From NCBI RefSeq assembly GCF_001941505.1, contig NZ_CP009248.1, positions 1,426,001 to 1,490,000 of the forward strand: 64,000 nt of DNA, read 5' to 3'. Positions 8,551 to 17,541 of the stretch are shown in pieces; position 1 is the first letter of the stretch; each line of letters starts with the position of its first letter. The notes under the pieces were generated by a model. That model was not told where the DNA came from. It saw only the letters and a program-made list of their open reading frames with translations, and did no database searches. The position numbers and the translations under genes are program-made. Origin of the DNA: Corynebacterium sphenisci DSM 44792 (lineage in GTDB: Bacteria; Actinomycetota; Actinomycetes; Mycobacteriales; Mycobacteriaceae).

Positions 8551-9194
8551 CGGATCTCCGCCGCGCAGGCCAGGGCGTTCACCGCGGCGACGGTGATCGC
8601 CGAACCGCCGCGCCGGCCGCGCACGGTGAGGTGCTCCACGCCCAGCCCGGGGGCGTCGGCGAGCACCGCCTCCTTGGATTCGGCGGCGCCGACGAAGCCC
8701 ACCGGCAGCGCCAGCAGCGCCGCCGGCCGGGGCAGCCGGCCGGCGGCGATCCCCTCGAGCAGGTGGAACAGGGCGGTGGGCGCGTTGCCGATGGCCACCA
8801 CCGCCCCGGCCAGGGCGTCGCCCCACAGCTCGATCGCGGCGGCGGTGCGGGTGGTGCCCAGCGACTCCGCGAGCCCGGGCACCCGGGGGTCGGCCAGGGC
8901 GCAGCGGACCTCGTTGCCGGCGGGCAGCCGCCGCCGGGTCACCCCGGCGGCGACCATGGCGGCGTCGGCGAGCACCGGGGCGCCGGCCTCCAGCGCGGCC
9001 CGGGCGGCGGCGACCACGCCGGGGGAGAAGACGATGTCCCCGGCCAGGTCCACGTCCCCGGCGGCGTGGATCATGCGCACCGCCACCGGCTCCTGCTCGG
9101 CGGTGAAGGCGGCGAGATCCGCCTCGGCCCGGATGATGGCGAAGGAGCGCCGGTAGATGGCGGCCCCGTCGGTCTCGTAGCGGTACCTGCTCAT
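8547..9194 (-). CDS. cobH: Precorrin-8X methylmutase
   Basis: Moves the C11 methyl group to C12 to give hydrogenobyrinate. The 215-residue product has the CobH/CbiC pattern: YETDGAAIYRRSFAIIRAE at the N-terminus, VRMIHAAGDVDLAGDIVFSP with the conserved histidine near residue 43, and a terminal GFVGAAESKEAV. The start overlaps the cobG stop (ATGA) and the stop overlaps cobIJ (GTGA), so cobG-cobH-cobIJ is one tightly coupled operon. Confidence 0.95.
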   Translation of the reverse strand: MSRYRYETDGAAIYRRSFAIIRAEADLAAFTAEQEPVAVRMIHAAGDVDLAGDIVFSPGVVAAARAALEAGAPVLADAAMVAAGVTRRRLPAGNEVRCALADPRVPGLAESLGTTRTAAAIELWGDALAGAVVAIGNAPTALFHLLEGIAAGRLPRPAALLALPVGFVGAAESKEAVLADAPGLGVEHLTVRGRRGGSAITVAAVNALACAAEIR

Positions 9195-10369
9195 GCCTGG
9201 GAATCTACCGCCGGCGGCCGGCGCCCGGCGCGGTCGGTGACCTCGTACTCGCCCTCGGCGACGGCGAGGTAGTCCACGAACCCGGTCTTCGGCGCCCCGC
9301 AGCGGCGTTCGCAGCCGGAGAAGTGCACCCGGCCGGCGGGCAGCAGGTTGCCGGCGATGCCCGCCGCGGCGTCGCCGCGGGTGTCCGCCACCGCCTTGGC
9401 GCAGGCCGGCGCCCCGGTGCAGGCGCTGACCCGCAGCCAGTCGGAGGCGGCGTCGAAGACCAGCCCGGCCGGGGCCAGGGCCCGCACCGCCGCCTCGGCG
9501 ATGTCCTCGTCCAGGTCGAGCAGCACCAGCGAGTAGCCGGCGGTGACCCGCACCGGGCAGTCCAGGTGGGCCAGCGCCCGGGCGATCCGGCCGGGCAGCA
9601 CCCCGAAGCGCAGGCCCGCGGCCAGCGCCACCCGGCCGTCGTCCTGGGTGAGCCAGCCCACCGGCGCCGGCGGCGGCGCCGGGGCCGGGGTGGGGGCGCG
9701 GCGCTCCCGGTGCGCGGTCACCGCGGCGGCGACCTCCGCGGCCCGGCCGGATTCGGCGATCTGCCAGGCGTCGCCGCGCAGCGCCGCCCAGGCCCGGGCG
9801 GCGTCATGCAGCAGCGCCGCGGCGGATACCCGCCCGGCGCGGTGCCCGGTGGGCGCACCGGCCAGGATCAGCTCGAACTCCTCCCCGCCGAGGGCGAGCA
9901 GCCCCAGGTCGGGGGCCTCGGCGAGCACGTCGCCGCGGCCGTCGTCGATGGCGATGAGGGTGCGCCCGGGCAGCTCGGCGAGCACCGGGTCGGCGCACAG
10001 CGCCGCATCGACCTCCTCGACCAGTCCGCCGACGTCGGCGGCGCCGCCGAGCCGGCCGGTGAGCGGGGAGGACAGGATGTTGCGCATCCGGTCATGGGCG
10101 GGGTGCGGCAGCAGGCCGGCGGCGGCGACCGCCGCGGCGAAGCCGGCCGGGTCGGCGATACCCCGGATCTGCAGGTTCCCGCGGGAGGTCAGGTGCACGT
10201 CGCCGTCGCCGAAGCGTCCGGCGAGGTCGGCGAGATCGCCGAGCACCCGGGCGTGCGCCCGGCCGCCGGGCAGCCGGATCCGCCCGATCGCGCCATCGGC
10301 GGCCTGGTGCACCCGCCGGGCGCCGGGGCAGCGGTCGCCGCGGTCGCGGTGCTGGGTGGGCTGGGTCAT
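9191..10369 (-). CDS. cobG: Precorrin-3B synthase
   Basis: Oxygen-dependent hydroxylation and lactone formation on precorrin-3A, the step that marks the aerobic cobalamin route. The 392-residue protein belongs to the sulfite/nitrite reductase fold. It has an LTSRGNLQIRG segment and, near the C-terminus, SACTGAPACAKA and HFSGCERRCGAPK, whose cysteines fit a 4Fe-4S cluster site. It heads the minus-strand cob operon. TAGCAT lies 6 bases before the ATG and no Shine-Dalgarno is visible, so a leaderless mRNA is likely. That RNA would not contain the riboswitch, which points the other way. Confidence 0.92.
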   Translation of the reverse strand: MTQPTQHRDRGDRCPGARRVHQAADGAIGRIRLPGGRAHARVLGDLADLAGRFGDGDVHLTSRGNLQIRGIADPAGFAAAVAAAGLLPHPAHDRMRNILSSPLTGRLGGAADVGGLVEEVDAALCADPVLAELPGRTLIAIDDGRGDVLAEAPDLGLLALGGEEFELILAGAPTGHRAGRVSAAALLHDAARAWAALRGDAWQIAESGRAAEVAAAVTAHRERRAPTPAPAPPPAPVGWLTQDDGRVALAAGLRFGVLPGRIARALAHLDCPVRVTAGYSLVLLDLDEDIAEAAVRALAPAGLVFDAASDWLRVSACTGAPACAKAVADTRGDAAAGIAGNLLPAGRVHFSGCERRCGAPKTGFVDYLAVAEGEYEVTDRAGRRPPAVDSQA

Positions 10370-10375
10370 GCCGCC

Positions 10376-10381
10376 ATGCTA
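10376..10381 (-). promoter_or_regulatory. -10 element of cobG (leaderless)
   Basis: TAGCAT on the minus strand, 6 bases before the cobG ATG at 10369. It predicts initiation at or within a base or two of the start codon. Confidence 0.5.
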
Positions 10382-10399
10382 CGTCGCCGTCCCGCCGGG

Positions 10400-10405
10400 T
10401 AGGCT
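10400..10405 (+). promoter_or_regulatory. -10 element for the cobN riboswitch transcript
   Basis: TAGGCT on the plus strand fits the TAnnnT consensus and would start RNA near 10412, just before the riboswitch core. No convincing -35 is seen. Confidence 0.45.
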
Positions 10406-10409
10406 CGGG

Positions 10410-10550
10410 TAACCAACCGAACATCCGCACCGACGCCGGTGCGCGGGGAAGACGGTGAGATTCCGCGCGGTCGCGCCACTGTGAGAGCCAGACCCCCGCG
10501 CGCCGGGCTCGCCGACGCCGCGGGGCGCATGCACCCCGGGAAAGGCCCAC
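10410..10550 (+). ncRNA. Cobalamin riboswitch upstream of cobN
   Basis: The aptamer core is readable: GGGGAAGACGGTGAGATTCC at 10445-10464, then the B12 box CGCCACTGTGA at 10474-10484. An element after the box, CCCCGCG at 10494-10500 pairing with CGCGGGG at 10519-10525, could be the expression platform. It stands before the AAAGG at 10541-10545 that precedes the cobN GTG. Known behaviour is repression by adenosylcobalamin, here probably at translation initiation because no U-tract terminator follows. Outer boundaries are approximate. Confidence 0.88.
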
Positions 10551-10555
10551 CCGAC

Positions 10556-13500
10556 GTGATTCTGCTGCTGTCGACCTCCGACACCGATCTGCTCTCCGCC
10601 CGCGCCGCCGCCGAGGCGGAGGCCCACGTGGCCTACCGCTGGGCGAACCCGGCCCGGCTGCCCGCCGGGGCGCTGGCGGACCTGCTCGAGGGCGCGGACA
10701 TCGCCGTGGTGCGCCTGCTCGGCGGGCGCCGCGCCTGGGAGGAGGGGGTCGCCGAACTGCTCGACTCGCCGGTGCCGGCGGTATTCGTCTCCGGGGAGCA
10801 GGCCCCGGACGCGGAGCTGACGGAGCTGTCCACGGTGCCGGCGGGGGTGGCCACCGAGGCGCACACCTACCTCGCCGAGGGCGGCCCGGACAACCTCGCC
10901 GCGCTGCACGACTTCCTCTCCGACACGCTGCTGCTCACCGGGCACGGCTTCGCCCCGCCGCGCCGGCTGCCCGCCTGGGGGGAACTGGACCGCGCCGAAT
11001 GGGCCGCCGCCGAGCCCGCCGCGGACGCGCCCCGGGTGGGCATCGTCTACTACCGCGCGCAGCACCTGGCCGGCAACGTCGGCTACATCGCGGAGCTGGC
11101 CCGCGCCGTGGAGGCCCGGGGCGCCCGGGCGGTGCCGATCTTCGCCGCCTCGCTGCGCACCGCCGGGGCGGATCTGCTCGCCGAGCTGGGCCGCTGCGAC
11201 GCGATCATCACCACCGTGCTCGCCGCCGGCGGCACCCGGCCGGCGGTGGCCCAGGCCGGCGGGGACGAGGACGCCTGGGACGTGCGCGAGCTCGCCGCCC
11301 TGGACCGGCCGATCCTGCAGGGCCTGGCGCTGACCGGGCCCCGGCGGGCCTGGGCGGACTCCGATGAGGGGCTCAGCCCCCTGGACGTGGCCACCCAGGT
11401 GGCGGTGCCCGAGTTCGACGGCCGGATCATCGCGGTGCCCTTCTCCTTCAAGGAGATCGACGACGACCAGCTCATCACCTACGTGCCGGATCCGGAGCGC
11501 TGCGCCCGGCTGGCCGGGATCGCGGTGCGGCACGCCCGGCTGCGGCACCTGGCCAACGCGGAGAAGCGGATCGTGGTGATGCTCTCGGCCTACCCCACCA
11601 AGCACGCCCGGATCGGCAACGCGGTGGGCCTGGACACCCCGGTGTCCACCCTGAAGGTGCTGCGCGCGCTGCACGCCGCCGGCTACGACCTCGGCGATGT
11701 CTCCGCCATCCCCGGCTGGGCGGAGGACGACGCCGAGCTCGACGGGGACGCCTTCATGCACGCGGTGATCGACGCCGGCGGCCAGGACCCGCAGTGGCTC
11801 ACCGAGGAGGTGATGGCCGCCAACCCGCTGCGGCTGCCCGCCGCGGCCTACCGGCGCTTCTTCGACACCCTGCCCGCGGAGCTGCGCGAGGCGATGACCG
11901 CCCACCACGGGGCGGCGCCGGGGCAGCTCTACGTGCACCCGGACACCGGGGACATCTACATCGCGGGCCTGGCCTTCGGCAACGTGGTGGTGATGGTGCA
12001 GCCGCCGCGCGGGTTCGGGGACAACCCGGTGGGCATCTACCATGACCCGGACCTGCCGCCCACCCACCACTACCTGGCCTGCTACCACTGGCTGGCCCTG
12101 GACCGGGACCGCGGCGGCTTCGGCGCGGACGCGGTGGTGCACATGGGCAAGCACGGCAACATGGAGTGGCTGCCCGGCAAGACCGTCGGCCTGTCCGCGG
12201 CCTGCGGCCCGGACCAGGCGATCGGGGAGCTGCCCCTGGTGTACCCCTTCCTGGTCAACGACCCCGGAGAGGGCACCCAGGCCAAGCGCCGGGCGCACGC
12301 CACCCTCGTGGATCACCTGATCCCGCCGATGGCGCGGGCGGAGTCCTACGGGGACATCACCCGCCTGGAGCAGCTGCTCGACGAGCACCAGAACATCTCC
12401 GCGATGGACCCGGCGAAGCTGCCCGCGATCCGGCAGGAGATCTGGACGCTCATCACCGCCGCGCAGATGGACCGGGATCTGGGCTGGGAGTCCCGCCCGG
12501 ACGAGGAGGTCTTCGACGACATGCTGATGCACGTCGACGGCTGGCTGTGCGAGATCAAGGACGTCGCGATCCGCGGCGGGCTGCACATCCTCGGCGACGC
12601 ACCCACCGGGGAGCAGCTGGCGCAGACCGTGGGCACCATGCTGCGCGCCCGGCAGCTGTGGGGCGGGGAGGTCACCCTGCCGGGGCTGCGGGAGGCCCTG
12701 GGCCTGGCCGAGGACGGCTCGGAGAGCCGCACCCGGGTCGACGACGTCGACGAGCTGGCCACCTCCCTGGTGCGCCGCCTGATCGCGGGGGAGGACCCGG
12801 AGGGGATCGCCGGGGATCTGCCGGGGGGCGCGGACCGGGCGGCGGTGGCGGCGCTGCTGGGCTTCACCCGGGACGAGATCCTGCCCCGGCTGGCCGGCAC
12901 CGCCGAGGAGATCCCCCGGATCCTGCACGCCCTGGACGGCGGGTTCATCCCCGCCGGGCCGGCGGGCTCCCCGCTGCGCGGGCTGGTGGGGGTGCTGCCC
13001 ACCGGGCGGAACTTCTACGCCGTGGACCCCAAGGCGGTGCCCTCCCGGCTGGCCTGGGAGACCGGGCAGGCGCTGGCCGACGGGCTGGTGGAGCGCTACC
13101 GCGCCGATCACGACGGGGCCTACCCGGCCTCGGTGGGGCTGTCGGTGTGGGGCACCTCCGCGATGCGCACCTCCGGCGACGACATCGCCCAGGTGCTCGC
13201 CCTGCTGGGGGTGCGCCCGGTGTGGGACGAGGCCTCCCGCCGGGTCACCGGCCTGGAGGTGATCGACGCCGCGGAGCTGGGCCGGCCCCGGATCGACGTC
13301 ACGGTGCGCATCTCCGGGTTCTTCCGGGACGCCTTCCCGCATGTCATCCACATGCTCGATGACGCGGTGCAGCTGGTCGCGGGCCTGGACGAGGCCCCGG
13401 AGGAGAACCTGGTGCGCGCCCACGTCGCCGCCGACGGGCACTCCCGCCGGATCTTCGGCTCCAAGCCGGGCACCTACGGGGCGGGGCTGCTGGAGCTCAT

Positions 13501-14164
13501 CGACTCCGGATCCTGGCGCGATGACGCGGACCTGGCGGCGGTGTACACCACCTGGGGCGGCTACGCCTACGGCCGCGGCGTGGACGGGGTGGAGGCCGCC
13601 GAGGACATGCGGGCGGCCTACCGCCGGATCCAGGTGGCGGCGAAGAACACCGACACCCGGGAGCACGACATCGCCGACTCGGACGACTACTTCCAGTTCC
13701 ACGGCGGCATGGTCGCCACCGTGCGGGCGCTCACCGGCGCCGCCCCGGAGGCCTACATCGGCGACTCCACCCGGCCGGACGCGGTGCGCACCCGCACCCT
13801 GCACGAGGAGACCCGCCGGGTGTTCCGGGCCCGGGTGGCCAACCCCCGGTGGGTGGCGGCGATGCGCAACCACGGCTACAAGGGCGCCTTCGAGATGGCC
13901 GCGACCGTGGACTACCTCTTCGGCTACGACGCCACCACCGGGGTGCTCGACGACTGGATGTACGAGACGCTCACGGACACCTACGTCGGCGATGAGGTGA
14001 ACCGGGAGTTCTTCGACGCCTCGAACCCGTGGGCGCTGCACGACATCTCCGAGCGGCTGCTGGAGGCCGCCGACCGGGGGCTGTGGGAGTCCCCGGACGC
14101 GGCCCGCCTGGAGCTGCTCCGGGAGACCCTCCTGGAGACCGAGGGGGACCTGGAGGACCGGTAG
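10556..14164 (+). CDS. cobN: Cobaltochelatase large subunit
   Basis: ATP-dependent insertion of cobalt into hydrogenobyrinate a,c-diamide. The 1202-residue product is a full-length CobN/BchH-type chelatase subunit with recognisable blocks: VGIVYYRAQHLAGNVGYI, VVHMGKHGNMEWLPGKTVGL, GLHILGDAP, ISGFFRDAFPHVIHMLDDA and a C-terminal RNHGYKGAFEMAATVDYLFG. The GTG at 10556 is chosen because VILLLSTSDTDLL is the usual CobN N-terminus and AAAGG lies upstream. ATGs at 10439 and 10529 fall inside the riboswitch. The ATPase partner subunits are not in the window. Confidence 0.94.
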   Translation: MILLLSTSDTDLLSARAAAEAEAHVAYRWANPARLPAGALADLLEGADIAVVRLLGGRRAWEEGVAELLDSPVPAVFVSGEQAPDAELTELSTVPAGVATEAHTYLAEGGPDNLAALHDFLSDTLLLTGHGFAPPRRLPAWGELDRAEWAAAEPAADAPRVGIVYYRAQHLAGNVGYIAELARAVEARGARAVPIFAASLRTAGADLLAELGRCDAIITTVLAAGGTRPAVAQAGGDEDAWDVRELAALDRPILQGLALTGPRRAWADSDEGLSPLDVATQVAVPEFDGRIIAVPFSFKEIDDDQLITYVPDPERCARLAGIAVRHARLRHLANAEKRIVVMLSAYPTKHARIGNAVGLDTPVSTLKVLRALHAAGYDLGDVSAIPGWAEDDAELDGDAFMHAVIDAGGQDPQWLTEEVMAANPLRLPAAAYRRFFDTLPAELREAMTAHHGAAPGQLYVHPDTGDIYIAGLAFGNVVVMVQPPRGFGDNPVGIYHDPDLPPTHHYLACYHWLALDRDRGGFGADAVVHMGKHGNMEWLPGKTVGLSAACGPDQAIGELPLVYPFLVNDPGEGTQAKRRAHATLVDHLIPPMARAESYGDITRLEQLLDEHQNISAMDPAKLPAIRQEIWTLITAAQMDRDLGWESRPDEEVFDDMLMHVDGWLCEIKDVAIRGGLHILGDAPTGEQLAQTVGTMLRARQLWGGEVTLPGLREALGLAEDGSESRTRVDDVDELATSLVRRLIAGEDPEGIAGDLPGGADRAAVAALLGFTRDEILPRLAGTAEEIPRILHALDGGFIPAGPAGSPLRGLVGVLPTGRNFYAVDPKAVPSRLAWETGQALADGLVERYRADHDGAYPASVGLSVWGTSAMRTSGDDIAQVLALLGVRPVWDEASRRVTGLEVIDAAELGRPRIDVTVRISGFFRDAFPHVIHMLDDAVQLVAGLDEAPEENLVRAHVAADGHSRRIFGSKPGTYGAGLLELIDSGSWRDDADLAAVYTTWGGYAYGRGVDGVEAAEDMRAAYRRIQVAAKNTDTREHDIADSDDYFQFHGGMVATVRALTGAAPEAYIGDSTRPDAVRTRTLHEETRRVFRARVANPRWVAAMRNHGYKGAFEMAATVDYLFGYDATTGVLDDWMYETLTDTYVGDEVNREFFDASNPWALHDISERLLEAADRGLWESPDAARLELLRETLLETEGDLEDR

Positions 14165-14165
14165 C

Positions 14166-14669
14166 ATGGCGGCCATGACACGGGTTGCGGCATTCGGCTA
14201 CGTCCTCGTCGAGGCGATCGCCTTCTGGGCGGTGGGCAGGTGGCTCGGCTTCGGCTGGGCGCTGCTCGCCCTGGCGGGGCTGTTCGCCCTCGGCGTGCTC
14301 TTCGCCGCCGCGCAGCTGCGCGCGATCACCGCCCGCGCCCTGGCCGGCGGCCGGGCCGGGGAGGGCCCGGGCACCATCATGGCGGACACCGCCCTGGTGA
14401 TCCTGGGCTGCCTGCTGGTGGCCCTGCCCGGGTTCGTCAGCACCCTCGCCGGGCTGATCGCGATCGCCCCGCCGACCCGGGCGCTGATCCGCCGGGGCCT
14501 GGGCGCGGCGGCGCTGGCCTGGGTGCAGCGCACCGCCGGGCAGTCGCTGACCATCGTGGAGCACTACGGGGTGCGCCGGCCGGGCGCGGAGACCATCGAC
14601 ATGCCCGACGGGGTGGAGATCCCGGACCCGGATGATTTCCGGGATCCCCCGGGCCCGGACCGCGGGTGA
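14166..14669 (+). CDS. fxsA: FxsA-family membrane protein
   Basis: A 167-residue inner-membrane protein related to FxsA, which in E. coli suppresses F-plasmid exclusion of phage T7. Two hydrophobic hairpins are seen: residues 7-50 (YVLVEAIAFWAVG, GWALLALAGLFALG) and 73-105 (TALVILGCLLVALPG). An acidic cytosolic tail ends in [17 protein letters not shown] 14166 or 14175 may be the start. The stop overlaps the lnt GTG. It is normally a housekeeping gene of unclear role. Confidence 0.85.
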   Translation: MAAMTRVAAFGYVLVEAIAFWAVGRWLGFGWALLALAGLFALGVLFAAAQLRAITARALAGGRAGEGPGTIMADTALVILGCLLVALPGFVSTLAGLIAIAPPTRALIRRGLGAAALAWVQRTAGQSLTIVEHYGVRRPGAETIDMPDGVEIPDPDDFRDPPGPDRG

Positions 14670-16225
14670 GCCGCCCCGGGCCGCGGGCGGCCGCGGCGCT
14701 GCGGCTGGCCGCGGGCGCGGCCTCCGGGGCGGCGCTGGCCGCCTCCTTCGCCCCGATCGGGTTCACCCCGGGCGGGCCGGCGGCGGTGGCCCTGCTCATC
14801 GCGGCGCTCACCGGCCGACCCTCCTGGCCGCTGACCCTGACCGTCGGCTTCGCCCATGGCGCGGCGGCGGCGCTGGTCGCCCTGGGCTGGATCGGCTCCT
14901 TCGTCGGCGCCGGGCCGTGGCTGGCGCTGTGCGCGCTGCTGGGGCTCATCCAGATGGCCACCGCCGCCGGGATCCGGGTGATCCGGGGCGGCCGGCTGCC
15001 CGGGGCGGTCTCCGCCGCCGGCGCCGCGGCCTGGGTGATCGCGGTGGAGGCGCTGCTGGGCCGGTGGCCCTTCGGCGGCTTCCCCTGGCTGCGGCTGGCC
15101 TTCGGCCAGGTCGACGGCCCGCTGGCGCAGCTCGCCGCGATCGGCGGGGCCCCGCTGGTGGGCCTGGCCGCCGCGCTCATCGGCGCCGGGGTGGCCGAGG
15201 CCGCCCGGCCGGGGGCGGCCGCGCGGCACCGGATGGCCGGGGCGGGGCTGGCCGCGGCCGCGTTGGCCGCGGGGCTCGCCGCGCCCCATGACGCCGGCGG
15301 GCCGGGGGAGCCGGTGCGGGTGGCGGCGGTGCAGGGCAACGTGCCCCGGCTGGGCCTGGAGTTCAACGCGCAGCGCCGGGCGGTGCTGGAGAACCACGTC
15401 GCCGCCACCCGGGAGCTCGCCGAGGCGGTGGCCGCCGGCCGGGAGCCGCGCCCGGATCTGGTGATCTGGCCGGAGAACTCCGCCGACGTCAGCCCGCTGA
15501 CCGATCCGGCGGCGGCCCGGCTGGTGGCCTCGGCGCAGGCCGCGATCGGGGCGCCGATCCTGGTGGGCACCTTCAGCTACGACGGGGCGCCGCGCAACGC
15601 CATGATCGTCTGGGACGACGACGGGGCGGGGGAGCGGCACGAGAAGAAGCGGCTGCAGCCCTTCGGCGAGTGGATGCCCTACCGGGGGCTGCTGCGCCAC
15701 GTCACCGACCTGGTGGACCTGGCCGGGGATCTCGCCCCCGGCTCCGGGGACGGGGTGGTGCACGCCCGGGGCATCGCCCTGGGCGTGGCGACCTGCTACG
15801 AGGTGGTCTTCGACCAGGCCTTCCGGGAGTCCGCGGCCGCCGGGGCGCGGCTGCTGGCCACGCCCACGAACAACGCCACCTTCGGCTTCACCGGGATGAC
15901 CTACCAGCAGCTGGCGATGAGCCGGCTGCGCGCCATCGAGCACCGCCGGGCGGTAGTGGTCGCCGCCACCTCCGGGGTGAGCGCGATCATCGACCCGGAC
16001 GGGGCGGTGCTCGCCGAGACCGGGATCTTCGAGCGGGCGGTTTTGACCTCGACGCTGCCCTTGCGCGATGATCCGACCATGGCCTCCCGGCACGGGGCCG
16101 CCATCGAGGCGTGCATCGCCGCCCTGGCCCTCCTGGCCGCGGCGGCCGCCGTATCCCCAGCACGAAGGAGTCAGGGTGTCGCAGCCCAGCAGCCGGACGC
16201 TCGTCATCATCCCGACGTTCAATGA
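14666..16225 (+). CDS. lnt: Apolipoprotein N-acyltransferase
   Basis: Adds the third acyl chain to diacylated lipoproteins at the membrane. In 519 residues there is an N-terminal block of about six transmembrane helices and a nitrilase-like domain. The catalytic triad candidates are E270 (VIWPENS), K327/K328 ([11 protein letters not shown]) and C377 ([10 protein letters not shown]). The GTG start overlaps the fxsA stop. The C-terminal 17 codons overlap ppm1. In mycobacteria Lnt and Ppm1 can be fused; here they are separate but overlapping. Confidence 0.94.
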   Translation: MSRPGPRAAAALRLAAGAASGAALAASFAPIGFTPGGPAAVALLIAALTGRPSWPLTLTVGFAHGAAAALVALGWIGSFVGAGPWLALCALLGLIQMATAAGIRVIRGGRLPGAVSAAGAAAWVIAVEALLGRWPFGGFPWLRLAFGQVDGPLAQLAAIGGAPLVGLAAALIGAGVAEAARPGAAARHRMAGAGLAAAALAAGLAAPHDAGGPGEPVRVAAVQGNVPRLGLEFNAQRRAVLENHVAATRELAEAVAAGREPRPDLVIWPENSADVSPLTDPAAARLVASAQAAIGAPILVGTFSYDGAPRNAMIVWDDDGAGERHEKKRLQPFGEWMPYRGLLRHVTDLVDLAGDLAPGSGDGVVHARGIALGVATCYEVVFDQAFRESAAAGARLLATPTNNATFGFTGMTYQQLAMSRLRAIEHRRAVVVAATSGVSAIIDPDGAVLAETGIFERAVLTSTLPLRDDPTMASRHGAAIEACIAALALLAAAAAVSPARRSQGVAAQQPDARHHPDVQ

Positions 16226-16946
16226 GCGGGAGAACCTGCCCCTGGTCATCGGCCGGCTGCGGCGGGCCCGGCCGGAGGCGGAGGTGCTCGTCGTCGACGA
16301 CAGCTCCCCGGACGGCACCGGGGAGCTCGCCGAGGAGCTCGCCGCCGCGGACAATAATGTGCATGTAATTCACCGCAGTGTGAAGGACGGCCTGTGGGGC
16401 GCCTACCGCACCGGCTTCCGCTGGGGCCTGGAGCGCGATTACGCGGTGCTCTGCGAGATGGACGCCGATGGCTCGCACGCCCCGGAGCAGCTGCACCGGC
16501 TGCTCGACGCCGTGGACGCCGGCGCCGATCTGGCGATCGGCTCGCGCTACGTGCCGGGCGGGTCCACGGTGAACTGGCCGGCCAGCCGGCAGCTGCTCTC
16601 GCGGGGCGGCAACCTGTACATCTCGCTGGCCCTCGGCGCCGGGATCCGGGACATCACCGCCGGCTACCGGGCCTTCCGCCGGGAGGTGCTGGAGGCGCTC
16701 GACCTGGACGCGATCGGCGGGGCGGCGTACCTGTTCCAGACCGAGGTGGGCTTCCGGGTCAAGGAGGCGGGCTTCACCGTGGTGGAGGTGCCGATCACCT
16801 TCACCGAGCGCGAGCTCGGCGAGTCGAAGATGGACTCCAGCTTCGTGGCGGCCTCTCTGGCGGAGGTCACCAAATGGGGGATCCGGCACCGCGCGGGCCA
16901 GCTGCGGGAGCTGGCCGGGCGGCTGCGCCGCCGGCTCGGCCGCTGA
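16176..16946 (+). CDS. ppm1: Polyprenol monophosphomannose synthase
   Basis: Glycosyltransferase family 2 enzyme making polyprenyl-phosphate mannose from GDP-mannose, the donor for lipoarabinomannan and protein mannosylation. The GTG at 16176 has GAAGGAG 5 bases upstream and gives 256 residues. Motifs are [25 protein letters not shown] and the metal-binding region EMDADGSH, followed by [11 protein letters not shown] and [11 protein letters not shown]. It overlaps the lnt 3' end by 50 bases, as fits the mycobacterial lnt-ppm1 link. Confidence 0.95.
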   Translation: MSQPSSRTLVIIPTFNERENLPLVIGRLRRARPEAEVLVVDDSSPDGTGELAEELAAADNNVHVIHRSVKDGLWGAYRTGFRWGLERDYAVLCEMDADGSHAPEQLHRLLDAVDAGADLAIGSRYVPGGSTVNWPASRQLLSRGGNLYISLALGAGIRDITAGYRAFRREVLEALDLDAIGGAAYLFQTEVGFRVKEAGFTVVEVPITFTERELGESKMDSSFVAASLAEVTKWGIRHRAGQLRELAGRLRRRLGR

Positions 16947-16956
16947 GCGGCACGGC

Positions 16957-17003
16957 ACGGGCCCCGGCCCCGGCGCGGTGGACGCGCCGGGGCCGGGGCC
17001 CGT
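16957..17003. terminator. Perfect 21-bp hairpin between ppm1 and rbpA
   Basis: The arms 16957-16977 and 16983-17003 are exact reverse complements around a GTGGA loop. It lies between two convergent genes and has no U tract, so it probably works as a bidirectional, U-less terminator or transcript-end stabiliser. Confidence 0.75.
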
Positions 17004-17036
17004 ACCGGAAAATGAGGGGGATGCGCGGGGGAGCGG

Positions 17037-17429
17037 CTACTTCTTCGCCTGCTCCGCGGCCTCGGCCTCCTGCTGCTGCTTGAGCAGCCGGGCGGCGTTG
17101 CGGCGGCGCTTGCGCAGCAGGTCGATCCGCTCGTCGAGGAGCACGTCGAGCTCCTCGATGCTGCGCCGCTCGCGGAGCATGTCCCAGTGCGTGCGCGGGG
17201 GCTTCACCGGCTTGGCCTCGGTGCCCTCGCCCTCGATCAGCTTGCCGACCTGGCCGTTCTTGCACAGCCACTCGCCGGGGATCTCCGCGTCCTCCGCGAA
17301 GGGGACCTCGTAGACGTCGCCGTCGTCGGTCTGGTACTTCACCATCCGACGGGGCGCGAGGTCGTGATCGCGATCCGTCTCATAGGACACGGCGCCCATG
17401 CGGCTGCCGCGCAGAACTCGATCCGCCAT
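17037..17429 (-). CDS. rbpA: RNA polymerase-binding protein RbpA
   Basis: Actinobacterial transcription factor that binds RNA polymerase and the primary sigma factor and stabilises the open complex. The 130-residue product begins MADRVLRGSRMGAVSYETDR. It has the core domain (VPFAEDAEIPGEWLC), the basic linker and the sigma-interaction helix MLRERRSIEELDVLLDERI. A Lys/Gln-rich tail follows. GGGAGGAAG precedes the ATG. It is divergent from a zinc-finger gene. Confidence 0.96.
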   Translation of the reverse strand: MADRVLRGSRMGAVSYETDRDHDLAPRRMVKYQTDDGDVYEVPFAEDAEIPGEWLCKNGQVGKLIEGEGTEAKPVKPPRTHWDMLRERRSIEELDVLLDERIDLLRKRRRNAARLLKQQQEAEAAEQAKK

Positions 17430-17492
17430 ATGCTGCTTCCTCCCGTTGCTCCCGCAGTCGCCCGGGCGGGGCGCCCGCGGCGTCGACCCGCC

Positions 17493-17519
17493 ATTATATC
17501 CCGGTTCGCGCGGGAACCG
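17493..17519 (-). promoter_or_regulatory. rbpA promoter with adjacent palindrome
   Basis: A perfect TATAAT on the minus strand (17498-17493) lies about 65 bases before rbpA. Immediately upstream is a 6-bp palindrome, CGGTTC (17502-17507) and GAACCG (17514-17519) with a 6-base spacer. It sits between this -10 and the divergent -10 at 17529-17534, so one regulator could control both genes. Confidence 0.6.
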
Positions 17520-17528
17520 CCAGGGGGA

Positions 17529-17534
17529 TAGGCT
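17529..17534 (+). promoter_or_regulatory. -10 element of the zinc-finger gene (leaderless)
   Basis: TAGGCT, 7 bases before the ATG at 17542. No Shine-Dalgarno is present. Confidence 0.55.
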
Positions 17535-17541
17535 GCCCGGC

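Noticed and set aside
10439..10555. Upstream ATG starts for cobN at 10439 and 10529
   Set aside because: They lie inside the riboswitch aptamer and expression platform, and the residues do not match CobN N-termini.
10379..14176. A 1265-codon open frame antisense to cobN
   Set aside because: It is a GC-content shadow: composition is Gly/Arg/His/Val/Pro-rich with no motif, while the opposite strand encodes a clear CobN.
17512..17534. A SigH/SigR-type promoter (GGGAAC) for the zinc-finger gene
   Set aside because: The matching GTT -10 is absent at the required distance; TAGGCT gives a better primary-sigma -10.
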